From contig NC_088201.1 in NCBI RefSeq assembly GCF_037126465.1, forward strand, positions 71,136,879-71,200,878: a DNA stretch of 64,000 nucleotides, in the 5' to 3' direction. A program made the position numbers and the translations under genes. The stretch is from Ornithodoros turicata. Taxonomy: Eukaryota > Arthropoda > Arachnida > Ixodida > Argasidae. Positions 11,901 to 23,640 of this stretch are shown here, in pieces. Under the pieces are notes generated by a model. That model saw nothing but the letters and a program-made list of their open reading frames with translations. It ran no database searches and was not told where the DNA came from. Each line of letters starts with the position of its first letter. The stretch's first letter is position 1.

Positions 11901-12600
11901 CGCCTGATGCAGTGACTAGCGTGGGGTCGTCGGGCGCCACGGATGTTAAGCAGTATGGGCAGGTGGTCACTCCCGAGGCGTGTCTACGTCAACGCACCAG
12001 GTGAAACGATACGCTATCGATGCGGACACGGCTGTTAGATCCAAGCACGATGAAAGTATGCGCCGTGTATAAAAGTAGGGAAGCCATCATTGAGAAGCCT
12101 AAGATCCCATTCTTGAAACAGGTCAGCAAGGCTCTTCCCTCTTGTATCCGAGCGTGAGCTGCCCCAGATGATGTTATGGGCGTTGAAGTCCCCACAGACG
12201 ACATACGAAGAGGGAATGCTGTCCAGTAGACGCCCAAGTCATCCACATTGTAGTGAGTTGCCGGCGGGATGTATAAGGAGACGACCGTGATGTCAAGAGA
12301 AGCCAAACGAACGGTACAGCATACGTATTCGCCAGTCCCTGTCATCCGCACGCGGTATTGTATTGCAGGTATATCGGAGCGCACGAAGAGCGCTGCTCTG
12401 CTTCTTCTTCCAAGGGGCTAGGAAACGAAGGTGACATATTCCGACAAACGGAAATCCTCGGTAATGCCGCATTCGGATATGCACATCAGGGGAATTTGTG
12501 TCGCCATACAAACTGGCGGAAATCGGACAACTTCGACTGCAGACCCCTTGCGTTCCATTAAAAAACTGTTGCTTGGTGATATCGAAACGCTGACAGGGTC
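8955..12600 (-). pseudogene. I-clade LINE ORF2 (endonuclease-RT-RNase H), frameshifted
   Basis: Read from high to low coordinates. The endonuclease part (about 12600-11950) has an ISECGITEDFRLSEY-like start and, in another frame, a GDFNAHNIIWGS-type core near 12180. The RT part (about 11301-10068) has PKPGRSPHNIDSFRPTALTS, FRQGRSAIDNVLDLV, motif A AVFLDVEKAYD, and motif C LYADDICIW at the start of the next open block. The RNase H block (9803-8955) has ESE (about residues 31-33), FTDSKVAL (55-62) and QWVPSHTGLHGNTRADALAR (97-116), then a CPTC...H...C knuckle and a clean stop. RNase H downstream of RT marks the I-like group of non-LTR elements. Several frameshifts and stops separate the blocks, so no enzyme can be made. 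ORF1 lies just upstream at 12610-14060 on the same strand, making this the most complete element in the window. Confidence 0.85.
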
Positions 12601-12609
12601 GTTGTCCTA

Positions 12610-14060
12610 TTAGTCATTCCGGGTTACCGAAGTGGAGGCACCTTTGTTCAGAAGTGGTTCGAGAGCAAGCACTGCTCTGACCTCCGGTAGATCGGATGCT
12701 AAGGGAATCCGATGAACAATGGCACGTAGTGCTGCGAACAGCATAGTTAGGACGGAACAGAACACATTGTCGTGACTTGGGAGCGCTCGCTGACAGCAAG
12801 TTTGACGCTGAGATCCAGTCACAGATTGCATCGGTTTATGTTCCTTTGAGGGCGTTTGGGGTGAGGAAGCACACGTCACCGTCTGAGCCTTCCTGGCGAC
12901 GGAGGCGAATGTTTTATTGAGTTTCTTGTTTCCAACCTGGGGCTGTTGACTGGTACTTGGAAGGCTCGGGAAGTGAGCTTCAGGATGGTGCACAAAATCG
13001 TGCTGCGGCCGGTTATTGACAAGAGGAGGTGAGATTGTCCGTTCGCACAGGACTCTCCGTTGATGACTGGCCGTTGCCGTCATAGCAACTGTACAAGCTC
13101 GATAGGTGGCAGTAGGTCCGGTGCAGTTTGCGCATTTGGGCTCGCGCTTCGCCGTACAGTCTTGGGGACCGGAACACAAGTCGTGGGGACCGGAACACAC
13201 CTTGCACCGCAGGGGTTCGCGGCAATTTCGGGCATAATGGCCATGCCTTTGACATTTGAAGCATTGAACTGGCGGCTCAACGTACTCTGACACCGGGTAG
13301 CAGGAGAATCCCATGCAGACTTCCGGGGGGAGCGCGAGCCCGGGCTGGAACGTTAGGAGGACACTGGATTTGACGATTTCGTTGGCGGAACCATCGCTCT
13401 CCCGGGTATATGCCACTTCTCTCATTACACGAAGGACTCCGCTGTGCTTCAGATATTTCAGAAGCTGTTCTTCGCTGTATCGGCGCGGAACTTTAAATAT
13501 GCGGCCCATCGCGCGCAGATAGGATTCTGGGATATAGGGATGAACAGAGACTCCAGCAAGTGATCGTAGTGCGACCAGGCTGCGGCCAGACTGTTGAGAG
13601 GACACGTGGACGATTAGGGTACCGCGCTTGTTGATACGGTGATGCCGCACTTTTTCTTCAGTAGCCTTCAAGATCTCTCTTGCTATGAGGTTGGGGTCAA
13701 CCTGCCCTAATGAATCCGACTCTGTCGCACATCTGAAGACGACTGGGGTGCCACCCGGTCGGCTTTTCCGGTACGTGACGACTTGGAATGGCTTCTCACC
13801 TTTGTCTTCAGCGATTTGCATATCTTCCACACAACATTTATCTTGAAGGATACCGGTGACGTGCCGAACTCGGCGTTCAGAATCTCCGTTTGGGAGGTTT
13901 GTGGTGTGGGTACCACGGCTGGTAAACGGTCGCCGCCCTCCAGGCCGGCGGCCGAGCTTCTATTCATCGGAGACTGACTTCTGTCAGGCAAGTGCAAGCG
14001 CGGGGAACAGCTGCCGCTGCGCCCTCGAAGGACACGGCGGCGCCCTCCGCCTGCATCCAT
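12610..14060 (-). pseudogene. I-clade LINE ORF1, CCHC zinc-knuckle RNA-binding protein
   Basis: A 406-residue open frame (13830-12610) holds the gag-like core. A variable region is followed by IFKVPRRYSEEQLLKYLKHS (about 111-130), then CFKCQRHGHYARNC (190-203, a perfect CX2CX4HX4C knuckle), a second knuckle starting CKVCSGPHD (209) and a third CANC (about 233) that lacks its histidine. The N-terminal part continues upstream in another frame starting at MDAGGGRRRV (14060), so one frameshift near 13840 splits ORF1. The second knuckle carries an in-frame 21-nt tandem duplication (13159-13179 and 13180-13200) that repeats CSGPHDL as CSGPQDC and distorts the metal site. The protein would coat LINE RNA in the ribonucleoprotein. 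It belongs with ORF2 immediately downstream. Confidence 0.85.
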
Positions 14061-14510
14061 GAAAACAGGTAGAAATATCTGCTTTCAGGCGAAAAGTGGC
14101 TTTCGAAACCGAAATAAGAAGAACAGCAAAGGAACACATCCGTACAGTACGAGATTCTTCTTCTTCCAGGGCCAGGGCCAAAGCTCAGGGCCTGCGGATA
14201 TTCCACGTGAAATGCGTAGCCTCAATGGAGGACAACGTGTACGCCGGTCAAGCCAACTGGAGGAGGGTGTGTCCTGCAATTCTCGGAATGACTAAAATAT
14301 CTCAGTCACCTATAAGGTTGCAGCTCGTAAAAATCTGTCCATATGGCGAGTGTAGTCCACAGCGCTTACGATTGAAAATGATGACCTGTATGACGATAAC
14401 GCCCTTGAGCGAAGCATCAAAATGAACACTTATGAGTTCCGCATCCGTAGGGAGAAAGGGTGTTTGAGCCAGAGGATTGAAATTAGATTGCGTGATATAC
14501 TAGCATAGAT
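14061..14510. other. Probable LINE 5' UTR and unassigned sequence
   Basis: This lies upstream (minus-strand sense) of ORF1. It contains short open frames in several registers and no motif. I cannot place the LINE 5' end exactly. Confidence 0.35.
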
Positions 14511-14880
14511 ATACAGGGTGTGTCACGTGGGACTGACCAGAATTTTATGAAATTCGCGGTTTATTTTTCTTGCCGAAAAATCGTTGAATATATTCTCGAT
14601 GGGGCCTACTCAAACGGCAATTGGGCTGAATCAACAATTAGTGCAGCCGTTGATTACATTCGCAATTAGTCTTCATAATTCGTGAAAATAGGTTGACCGC
14701 GCAATTCCAAATTTGTAGAGCACAGCCCAGAGGAGTCTAGTCAGCAGGAATCAAAACAGTAGCTCCTTTCTGTGCCCTTAAAAAAAGCGAAAATATACTA
14801 TTTTCCAGCGTTGGGCGATTTCTGCAGCCGCTTTACCCCATTACTGTGTCGCTGACACGCATTCTCAACTGACATCAGGC
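14511..14880. repeat. Fragment with a TACAGGGTGTG(T)C terminus
   Basis: It starts TATACAGGGTGTGTCACGTG, the same style of terminus as the long-TIR elements ending at 18229, 19506, 20062 and 48164. It may be one end of a Tc1-like MITE. The other end was not found. Confidence 0.4.
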
Positions 14881-15302
14881 TGTTCCTCAAAGCATGGGGC
14901 ACCCCCGTTTCTTAGCGTCATCGTCGATATCGTTTTCGTTCGTTAAAACCTGGCATTACGTACACATTTATCGAGCAGCAGAAATGGAGGAATAACTAAA
15001 ATAATAACTGTGTGAAGGCTTAAAGCGAAACTTCGGAACGACCGGAGTAAAATTTGCTGCACATCGTAGTTGGTGCATAGCATCCACTGTATACCCACCA
15101 TCAACTTTGTCTCATCCTCATGTGACGTATTATACCTCAACTAAGAAAGCAATCAAACTGGAACAGGAAAGGAGAGGAGGCCGCAGAATTTTTTTCCTCC
15201 CAAGGCCTCCGCGTTGACGCCACTCTGCATGGAGCGGACAAGAAGTATACCACGACTGTGTTACATTCGTGAAACAGGGGGAGTTAGTACAAAAATGGCG
15301 TA

Positions 15303-15400
15303 CACTCCTTTTTTGAGCCAATCGGGATACAGAGCGACATCATTCTGAACAGTAGTTGGCCTGCGGTGCGTTATGTGGTGAAGCACACTTTTATGTGTGT
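15303..15400. repeat. Dispersed repeat segment, also at 18352-18436 (inverted) and in related form at 18510-18600 and 28650-28830
   Basis: The shared core here is TTTTTTGAGCCAATC, then CATTCTGAAC, then GTTGGCCTGCG and GTGAAGCACAC. The 18352-18436 copy is its inverted counterpart. The other copies share the spaced words GATATCA(C/T)..., GTTGGC... and GTGAAGTTCAT. This is an uncharacterised dispersed repeat with no coding content. Confidence 0.5.
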
Positions 15401-15424
15401 GCCATGGAAAAGTGCTATAAAGCT

Positions 15425-15838
15425 CAGCTACACCGATTTTCGAGCGTTACAGAATGGACCAGTACTCACACGACGTGTTCGTTAGAGAACACTGATTATG
15501 TGTGCAAAGTAGTTATCCCAAACTCTTCGCGGTTTTTTGAAAAAGTGAATTTTTAGTTTTAATGAAATCCCGACTTGCGGCACGAAAACCCTCTGTCGAC
15601 ATGTGGTAAGTTTTGGCTTGGTCTCTCCCGTCGAGCCGGGATGACTGCTGCGCAGATTTAGATTGAGGAACAGTGATGCGCTGAGTGAGCAATTACACTT
15701 CTGTGGCTTCATTGAGTTCAGGAGGAAAGTAAGCTTTTGCTTCCTTCGGCTGTAAAGCATTTGCTATTGGCCAGTCCAAGAGGGTTCGTGGTGCATTTCG
15801 TGTTTCGTGTTTCGTGCTGCGCACCGAAGATGCGTGAG
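15425..15838 (+). repeat. 5' flank shared by the two THAP-exon copies
   Basis: Sequence from the AGCTCAGCTACACCGATTTT region to the exon is recognisable in inverted form at about 23925-23093. Examples are GATTGAGGAACAGTGATGCG (about 15661) and TGTGGCTTCATTGA (about 15702). The duplicated unit is therefore larger than the exon, which points to a mobile element or segmental copy. Confidence 0.7.
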
Positions 15839-16096
15839 TGCTTTCTCCGGGAAGCAAGAACAATTCAGCGTGCAGTTTCAATGTTTCGACTACAAGTTTC
15901 TGAAAGACGAAAGCAAGCTATTGGATTGCAGCAATCGGTTACAGCTCCAATTGGGTGCTACCTTCCAAAGCAGCGATTCGCTCCGATCATTTCGCCCCAT
16001 GTTACGGAAGCAACACGCGAAGAATTTCAACCGGGATGCTGTGCCAACGATACTGCAGCTCGAGATTGTGGAGGCAGGAAAAGACAGCGGATGGAG
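15839..16096 (+). pseudogene. THAP-domain exon, copy 1
   Basis: Across the three frames this contains the elements of a THAP zinc finger (C2CH, DNA binding): a start related to CFVPGCKDN, a charged KDES stretch, then WIAAIGYSSNW, PSKAAIRSDHFAP (the CSxHF position, with R for the first C), and NRDAVPTIL (the conserved AVPTI end). One base is missing in the first motif relative to copy 2 (22785-23092), which breaks the frame. The exon ends at a good donor, GGAG|GTAAGT (16097). THAP domains occur in host regulators and in P-element-type transposases. The duplicated flanks favour a transposon origin (inference). Possible further exons at 16247-17100 are only suggested by AG/GT borders. Confidence 0.65.
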
Positions 16097-16150
16097 GTAA
16101 GTCGCGTAATAATATAAGTATAACATAATAGTCATGCGGTGCAAATACCA

Positions 16151-17474
16151 TCATATTGAAAGAAAAGAAGAAATGTGTCAGTTGCTGCTTCATCCTAGAG
16201 ACTCGTATTGATTAATGAAGTAGTGATTATCCATTTATTTGTTACAGGCACAAGTTGAATGTGGGAGTGAAGCTGATATGCCTCCGTCGCGGAAAGAAAG
16301 CGACGTTCGGCCCCAGTGGGTTCATTTATGTTTTATTTTCATGCTGATTTGGAGTGTACCTCATTTGTTAAATGACGGTGCAGGCATCATGGCACTGCTG
16401 CTGTCAGCGCCCCCCTCAAAGTTCACATGTTTTTGTTGACAAAACAGTGGCACCTGCAGCTGGCACTGAGACATTTCCATTTTTAATGAATCAGGTGGGT
16501 TGCATCACTTGTGTTCCACTTCTTATATTTGTATACCCTTGCTATTACTCACAAGCGTAGAGCAAGCATGCCTGAACTGTTTGTGCTTATCAAATATTCG
16601 TACTCCAGTGCTTTCTGAGAGCGTACATTTAAGCACCATCATATGTACGGCAGCACATTTTGTGTGTTTTGTGTAAGATATAAATTGAAAAATCGGTTCA
16701 GCTGCTGTATATTTTTGACATAGATAAGGTGTTCTTCCAGAGCCCTCAGGGGTTACATTCAAGCAGCATCATGTGAGCAACAGCACATTTTCTTTTCTCA
16801 GTTTTAAGTGAGGTAAACCTAAACCAGTCAGCAGTTGTGTTTCGGTCACAAATGGGTTATTCTTGCAGAGGCTTCAATCGTTACATTCAAGTCGTATCAC
16901 GAATCGGCATAAAACAGCATGATTTATACCGATGTGTTGCTGCGGTTCTAATAGTGAGAATACAGCGACATTCATGCAAAACGTTTTGTTTGCTGTTGTT
17001 GGGACGATCTCCAGCAGTATATGGATAATGTTAATTATCAAATTACTTGAGCCAACGTTGACGTTCTTACTTCCAGATGCACCTGCCACGGAGGTACCCT
17101 CCTTCTTGGTATGCTTAGTTCAACTTCGCATCGAAACAATCCACTTGGAGCATTATTTTTCAACTGGCGATGGTATCACTATCACAGTACACCACACACT
17201 GTATGTCGAAGGTGCATGTACAGTGGATCAAACTTATTCTCATGTGCAGAAGTAGTAGTAGTAATTAACTGGAAGGAAAAAAAAAAACTGGGGGAAAGGC
17301 TTGGAGCAGGGCGGCTGCCATAAGGGCGCCTGCAGCTCCATCTCATTTAGGTGGTTTTGAGGTTTATGATATGTGGCTGCTAGTAGCGGCAGTATATACC
17401 GCTTTCTTTTAGGTAGACACACAATGCATTGAGTGTCTTCATGTCTTGTTCCCTTGTAGGCCATCTTCCCATTA
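16151..17474. other. Intron-like sequence after the THAP exon
   Basis: Several AG-bounded short open stretches occur here (for example after TTTGTTACAG at about 16248, after GTGCAG at about 16384, and after TTCCAG at about 17075). They could be exons of the THAP-containing unit, but I see no domain in them. A poly-A tract lies at about 17277-17287. Confidence 0.3.
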
Positions 17475-18229
17475 CATGTAAATGTTATATAACGTAAATT
17501 TAATTATGTAACTTTTTGCGAATTCAACTCGGAAATTTTCCAAGCAAAGATTACTTTTTTACCCCACCAATGTGAAGAGCGTGCGGAGTTTACTCAAATT
17601 AATGCTAATTGACAGGGATATTGAGGAGCTGTCCCATCAGAAAAAATAGCCAAACATCATGCTCTACGGAGCTCGCAGAGGATAGCGCGTGACGAATTTT
17701 TCAGCGCAATCGTTGTCAGTCTGACGAAAGGAGGTTGGGAACCCAGCCCACACCAGAATCGTAGAAAGAGATAACACGGACATGGCTAATTGTGTCCGAC
17801 TTCCGCTGAGACCATACTTTCTCTGTCCCAATTTCAGAACTGTCACTTTTTCTACTATCATTCGGTGGGTTGGGTTTGCAATCTCCTTTCATCGGACTGA
17901 CGGCGACTGCGCTCAAAAACTACTCGCGCGTTATGCTCGGGTGCTCCGAAAGCATGATGTTCGGTTATTCTTTTCCGATGGGATAGCTCCTGAATATCAC
18001 TGTCTATTAGCATGAATTTGAGTAAATTCGGCACGCTCTTCATATTGATGGGGTAAAAAATTGACCTTTACTTGGCAAATTTCAGTGCGCAAATATTTAC
18101 ATAATTAAACTTACGTTATACATGACATTCACATCAGGGGGTGGCACGAACCTAGTAAGAACAAATGCCGTTGACCGCCTGATTCTAGGTGGCATTGTAA
18201 TTCAGTGACACGTTTTCTGGGACACCCTG
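17475..18229. mobile_element. Long-palindrome (foldback) element
   Basis: The left arm about 17475-17776 and right arm about 17845-18145 are inverted, clearly related copies (for example GTAATT/AATTATG..., ACCCCA(C/T)CAAT, CAAACATCATGC / GCATGATGTTCGG). The right side ends GGGACACCCTG at 18229 next to TA. The left outer end is missing or replaced. The end style and TA suggest a Tc1/mariner-type MITE. Confidence 0.7.
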
Positions 18230-18239
18230 TATACAGCAA

Positions 18240-19505
18240 ACATTTAGAAATCCTTTGTCATGCCATAAATCATCACTATGGCAAATGGCAATTTGAAAGA
18301 CTGGGTGACATCGTCATTATAACGAGGGAAATATTCTACGGTGAAATTTTTTACCGTGTGTGCTTCACCCCATGAAGCTCGCAGGCCAACCATAGTTCAG
18401 AATGATGACGCACTGAATCCAGATTGGCTCAAAAAGCGAGTGTTTGCTTTTCTTGTATTAGCTTTCTCTCATCCAAAGTGGTACAAAAATGTTTTCACCC
18501 AAGGGGGAGAGAGAGGGATATCACTCTGAACTTTGGTTGGCCCACAGTGTGCTGCGCCGTGAAGTTCATCTTGAAGTGCGGCCCACTTGAGTGCGGCCAA
18601 CAACGACAAGCTACCTCCCCCCCCCCCCCCTCCAATCTTCAAGGGAGTAGGTGGCACAAAACTGTATTCCCACATTCTTGCCAGTGTTGACTAATAACCA
18701 CGATAAAGTAGAGACTATATTTATTGCAGCATATATATATATATAGATTTGTGGCATGGAAAAATACTCAGTTTGCGTCACCTGATACTTCTCTCTTGAG
18801 GCAGGTGCCGAAAGTCTGCACTTATTTTTATTTTTCTATGCCTAAAAACACGGGGTCTAATGATATGACAAAAGTAATTGTCTCTGTCTTGACTAGCACT
18901 AACCACGTGCCAACCTCCGTGGCATACTCCAAAGTCACTAGCGTGCACTAGGTATCTGCAATGCCGAAAACGACTGTTAACGTTCTATGGCTTGTTGTTA
19001 CAAAGAATAGTAGTGTGAGTCGTAAACAATGTAGTGAATGGCTACGCCTTCACAATTCTGCACAAAAACACATGTTTCCAAAAGAAAAAAAGTAGGAAAG
19101 CGGGATCTATTTATTTGGACAAGAAAAGTCATCCAGAAGGGACGGCTTTCTATTCCTTACATGATAAAGGTCCACAGTGGCACCCCGAGACGAGGGGCAA
19201 GAAGGGAGATACACATACGACCCCTTAACGTTGTGTATGCGTCCTTTCTTGTCCCTTTCTTGGGGTTTCGCCTAAACCCCAACGCAAGGGACAAGAAAGT
19301 ACATGATGATAAGCACCAGCTTATCACTAGCTCGCTTGCTGGTTGAGCATCCTTTCGATTTCATGCACTGAATGGCATGCAACGTGCTGTCAAGGAAAAG
19401 AACAAAGGAAGCAGCCCAGTATGATCTCTAGGCTGTGCGTGGCCATTGCATTGTAATAAATTGTAATTCAGAATTTCAGGACAGTGGCTGCAGTGGTAGT
19501 ATATA
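18240..19505. other. Non-coding; dispersed repeat copies and homopolymers
   Basis: It contains the inverted copy of 15303-15400 (18352-18436), a poly-C tract at about 18618-18630, a short TA run at about 18731-18745, and no supported gene. Confidence 0.4.
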
Positions 19506-20062
19506 CAGGGTGTCCACCGTAACTATAGAAGTAGTTTTTAAAAATAGAAAACACATTTTTTACAAAGTTTTTCACAGTTATAACAACTGGCGATGTACTC
19601 TACGCCTAAGGGCCCCCTTCAAGAGGGCACAGGCAAGCTTCTGTGTTGATGCATTAATTAAGTTTCGTTAATTAACTTTTTAATTATCAAAGATAGCGAC
19701 AGCGTTTTCCCTGCCCCGCATACAGAGGAAAGAAAAACGGGAGCGCTTCTACTTGAGCGTCGAAAAAATGGCCACCAGATCGCCTTGCTTCCAGGCCCTT
19801 TCCTTACGCTACAACTGTCTCGATTTTTGTTCTGAAAACGGTAATGTTACCAGTGACCCCAAAGGACTCGATGTTCCCGTTGGGTCAATCTCCTGTCTTT
19901 GATAATTAAAAAGTTAATTAATGCATCGACACAGAGGCTTGCCTGTGTCCTCTTAAGGGGGGCCCTTAAGGGTAGAGTACATCGCGTTTGGTTAAAACTG
20001 GAAATAAGTGATTTTTCTATTTTTAAAAACTACTTCTATAGTTACAGTGGACACGGACTCTG
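19506..20062. mobile_element. Tc1/mariner-type MITE with ~200-bp inverted arms
   Basis: The left end TA|CAGGGTGTCCACCGTAAC and the right end, reverse complement CAGAGTCCGTGTCCACTG...|TA, delimit 557 bp. The arms are homologous over most of their length, sharing ACTATAGAAGTAGTTTTTAA and TTAATTAACTTTTTAATTAT. The flanking TA dinucleotides fit a Tc1/mariner target. No coding content. Confidence 0.75.
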
Positions 20063-21326
20063 TATACTTGAATTTTTACCCTTGGTGCCAATTGTTTGTG
20101 GACGGTCACCTGTAATGTGCTAACATGCACATGGCTAAAACTATTACGGCATTTATATTTATTTGAATATAGTTCGTAGAGTGCATTGTTCTTCGTTTTT
20201 GTGTGTGTTCCTTGGAAAATAGAAATAAACATTCTCTACTCTCTTGTCAACTGTATAGAGCAACTTCTATTTCACAAAGGCCACCGGCGAAATCTTGCCA
20301 AACCAACGTTGAAGGTCAATATAGGTGATAGAGGCCTAACATATTAGAGCTGTATATGAGAGTGAGTGTGAGTAGAGTCAGCCTTAGCTCCTGGGCTGGA
20401 GAAAGTACAAATGATGCTCATAACAACCAAGGGGTGCAGTAAGTGACCAACATAACTGCATACACCAGCTGACTCTCAACAGATTTCACGGCATCATACT
20501 TTTAGAGTAACATTTACACATTGCAGTGCTCCTTTCGTGCAAAGGATCCGTTCTCCTTCGCCCCTTGTAACCCAAAAGTATTAGCCTCAGCATCACAAGT
20601 TTTAGTTGCTGAACATGCCGTTATTTACGTAGAGTGCTGTGGTTTGGTATTTTATTTCTATGGACAAACAAGGCCGGGCTTCCCCATTTTGTTAAGGTTC
20701 TTTCAGGTTTGACAGGGAATTTGGGGATCAGAACATTTATACCTTGTGCATTCAGGGGTGTAGGTAGAAGTTGGGATGTGGAAGACAATTTTCGCAGCGG
20801 TGCCAAATGCCTGCGCAATCATTTACTTAGTGAGGTACACTCCCCCCCCCCCCGCCCCCCACCTCAATCAGTACTGAAAAAAATCATTGTCGATTCCTCG
20901 GTGAAGCCGACGGAAATGCGTTAGCATTAAAACTTGAAAACCCTTCAACGGCTCTTCACAAATGCTACACATCCCTTCGCACGACCCTACGCAACGCTAA
21001 CGCAAGACAGCCTTCGCAGCCTTTCGGGCGTACTCCAAATCAGCTTGGCAGCGCCGTCTCGCAGCTTTCTTTCGCCGCCGCTCCATCGCACAACTTACAT
21101 AACTCATGCCGCGCTCACGCAGACACGTCTGAACCTGTCGACCACCATAGCTGCGCTGCTGAGTGCTGACGCTGAAGGAAAAACGGCGGTGTCGATCTGC
21201 TAACAGACGTGCAGACTGCAGCACGCTCCCAGCGGTGGAGGAGGTTGACGGCGTGCCAGATGCGCGGGCAAGTCTGAGCGTGCCGGTGTGTGGGGGGAAG
21301 TTTGAAGTATACAATGCAGTGCAAAC
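20063..21326. other. No recognisable gene
   Basis: There is a poly-C tract at about 20841-20852. GGAAATGCGTTAGCAT at about 20913 returns inverted at about 22678, on the other side of the hAT-like element. This suggests that an older repeat was split by it. Short open frames here have no motif. Confidence 0.4.
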
Positions 21327-22435
21327 TAGAGCCCTGCACGGGCCGACTTTTCAGGGCCCGACCCGGCCCGGCCCTTCATATCTTTTATGCGGCCCAGCCC
21401 GGCCCGGCACGGTGGCCCAGTGAGTAGAGCTCGGCCCGGCCCGGCGTCTAGAGCACGGCCCGAACCGGTGACTAAACAAGTAGATCCTGGCCTAGTATTT
21501 CTAGCCGTGACGTACGCGTTTCTGGCGCTTATCAAACAGATTCATTAGTAAATTTATAAGAAGACAAGGCAAGGTCACCAATATACAAGTACTGGCGGTT
21601 TAACACCGTAACAGCACGAGACCAAATAATTCCAGAACGCACGCGTTATCGTTACACGATCAAGTTTTTGCGGAGGTAGACGCTGCTGTCGACAAACTCC
21701 TTCTCAGAGTCCCTACCCCTCTCACCAAGCTTTGTGAACGTGATTGTGAATACATGAGGAGTGAGGAGCAATGAGAAGTGGCTTTGAGAATGCTCTAGAG
21801 GGTCGACTCATACGCATAATGCAGTGTCCTTTGCTTGTCTTTGCAAATATATGCAAATCAAAGAGTGATATTAAACGGTAGGAGCAACTTATTTATTTAC
21901 ATGTTGTAACGAGACTTTCGTGCACGAGACTGAAATGAAAAGAACATAAATGTTATTTTCATTTTTACCTGTATTTGCATCCTTTCCATCACCCTGTTAC
22001 CCTCCCATGCCAAAACTCCCCCGTCAACTGTACATATGTTCCTGTACCATGTTCATATTTTTGTAACCTGAAGAAGTGCAGTCTCGTGCACGAAAGTTTC
22101 GTTACCATGTGTAAATAAATAAGTTGCTCCTACCGTTTAATATCACTCTTTGATTTACTCACCACCGGCAACTTGACATCGCATATTTTTCTGCCTTCAA
22201 ATATATGCTCATGAATGACACATGTGCATGATGATATGAAGTAATAGTTCTCCATTGTGTGGAATTAGCTGCGTGACCCGGCAGAGCCTGACTCTCGGAA
22301 ACATGTTTGTCGGCCCGGGCCCGGCCCGCGGTGCCGGCGTATGTTGTCGGCCCGAGCTCGACCCGGCCCGGAGCACACAGCCTATAACAAACCCGGCCAG
22401 GCCCACGGGACGGGTCGGGCCCCTGCAGGGCTCTA
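21327..22435. mobile_element. hAT-like non-autonomous element with GGCCCG-iterated ends
   Basis: The termini are TAGAGCCCTGCA on both sides (12 bp perfect, then similar). The flanking 8-mers are GTGCAAAC (21319-21326) and GTGCAAGA (22436-22443), a near-perfect 8-bp target duplication as made by hAT elements. About 140 bp at each end is packed with GGCCCGGCCC/GACCCGG words. The interior has no transposase and carries a nested palindromic MITE (about 21855-22160). Confidence 0.75.
21855..22160. mobile_element. Nested palindromic MITE
   Basis: Inverted arms of about 75 bp: the left begins AAATCAAAGAGTGATATTAA near 21855, and the right ends with its reverse complement near 22158. They contain GGTAGGAGCAACTTATTTAT and CTTTCGTGCACGAGACTG. 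The element lies inside the GGCCCG-iterated hAT-like element, so it inserted later. Confidence 0.75.
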
Positions 22436-22443
22436 GTGCAAGA

Positions 22444-22784
22444 CAAGTACGAGTTTCGTAGTAAAGTAGGCGACACAGGAAAACAGAATGCGATCGACGG
22501 CGGCGGGCTGCCGAGACTGAACAACGTAAGCAAAAGAAGGAACCAAAGAAAAGATGCAAAAGAGAAAACATGAAGCAAAAGAAGGAATTACATAAAAGAA
22601 GCAAAAGAGGAAAGAGGAATCAGAATGAATCAAAGAAAAGGAGAATGGAGGAAGCAAAAGAAAGAACGAAAATCTTATGCTAACGCATTTCCAAAGGGTC
22701 CACCAACGGATCTTTCTATTCTTTCTTTTGCCGCATAACTGTTAGGGTACTTAACAAGCGAACATTATTGTGACTTCGACTTAC
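22444..22784. other. Purine-rich non-coding sequence
   Basis: Repeated GAAGCAAAAGA/AGGAA words occur from about 22520 to 22680. No gene is visible. Confidence 0.5.
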
Positions 22785-23092
22785 CACCATCCGCTGTCTT
22801 TTCCTGCCTCCGCAATCAGCAGCTGCAGATATCGTTGGCACAATATCCAAATTGAGATACTTTCGTGTGAGAAGTCCAACCAAACTGCTCTTCGAGTTCC
22901 GCGTTGCTTCTGTATGACATTCAGGGGCGATACCATCGGAGCAAATTGCTGCTTTGGAAGGTGGTACCCTACATTTGGAGCTGTAATCGATCGCTGCAAT
23001 CATCCGAAAGCTTCGCCTTTCGTGTTTCGGAAACTTATGTACCAAACATTGAAATTGCACACTGAATTGTCCTTGCATCCGGGGACGAAGCA
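22785..23092 (-). pseudogene. THAP-domain exon, copy 2
   Basis: This is the inverted paralogue of 15839-16096. The first THAP motif is intact here (CFVPGCKDNSVCNFN), followed in another frame by HKFPKHERRSFRMIAAIDYS. The middle motif reads AAICSDGIAP, so the first cysteine is kept but the histidine-phenylalanine pair is lost, and the end reads IVPTIS. The exon ends at a conserved donor, GGTG|GTAAGT (minus strand, 22784). Frameshifts make it non-functional. The shared upstream flank extends to about 23925 and is interrupted by the MITE at 23641-23819. Confidence 0.65.
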
Positions 23093-23640
23093 CTGAGGCA
23101 ATTTTCAGTACGCAGCATTAAACACGAAATGCGCCAGGAAGCTTTTGGACTGGCCTAGCAAGTTCTTTGCAGCTGAAGGAAGCACAACTTACGTTCCTCG
23201 TTCCGAGTTCAATGAAGCCACAGAAATATAATAGCTGACTAATAGCGCATCACTGTTCCTCAATCTCATTCTGCGCAGCCGACATCCCGGCTTGGCGGAA
23301 GAAGCCAAGCCAAATAGCATATGCCAAGTCAAAGCATCCCCGACCTCGTGTGCAGTGGCGTGGCAAGGGGGGGCGGGGGGGGGGGGGGTTCAACCTCCGA
23401 AATCGTCCCCTCGGTAGTGCGTTTGGGGGAAGAAAACGACGGGGATATCCTCCTCCCCTATGTAAAGTCCCCACCTCCCGAAGTAGTGAAATAGTTTTCT
23501 GGCTACGCTGCTGCTCGAGTGTGACGTCGACTCAGGGTTTGCAGGCCGCAAGTCGTAGTGTCAGTGAAACTAAAAATGCACTTTTCCAGAAAACCGTAAA
23601 GAGTTTGAGATAACTGTACTTCACTAGGTTTTGGTTTTTT

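Noticed and set aside
13964..14206. Separate small gene upstream of LINE ORF1
   Set aside because: It overlaps the frameshifted N terminus and 5' UTR of the LINE. No independent signal.
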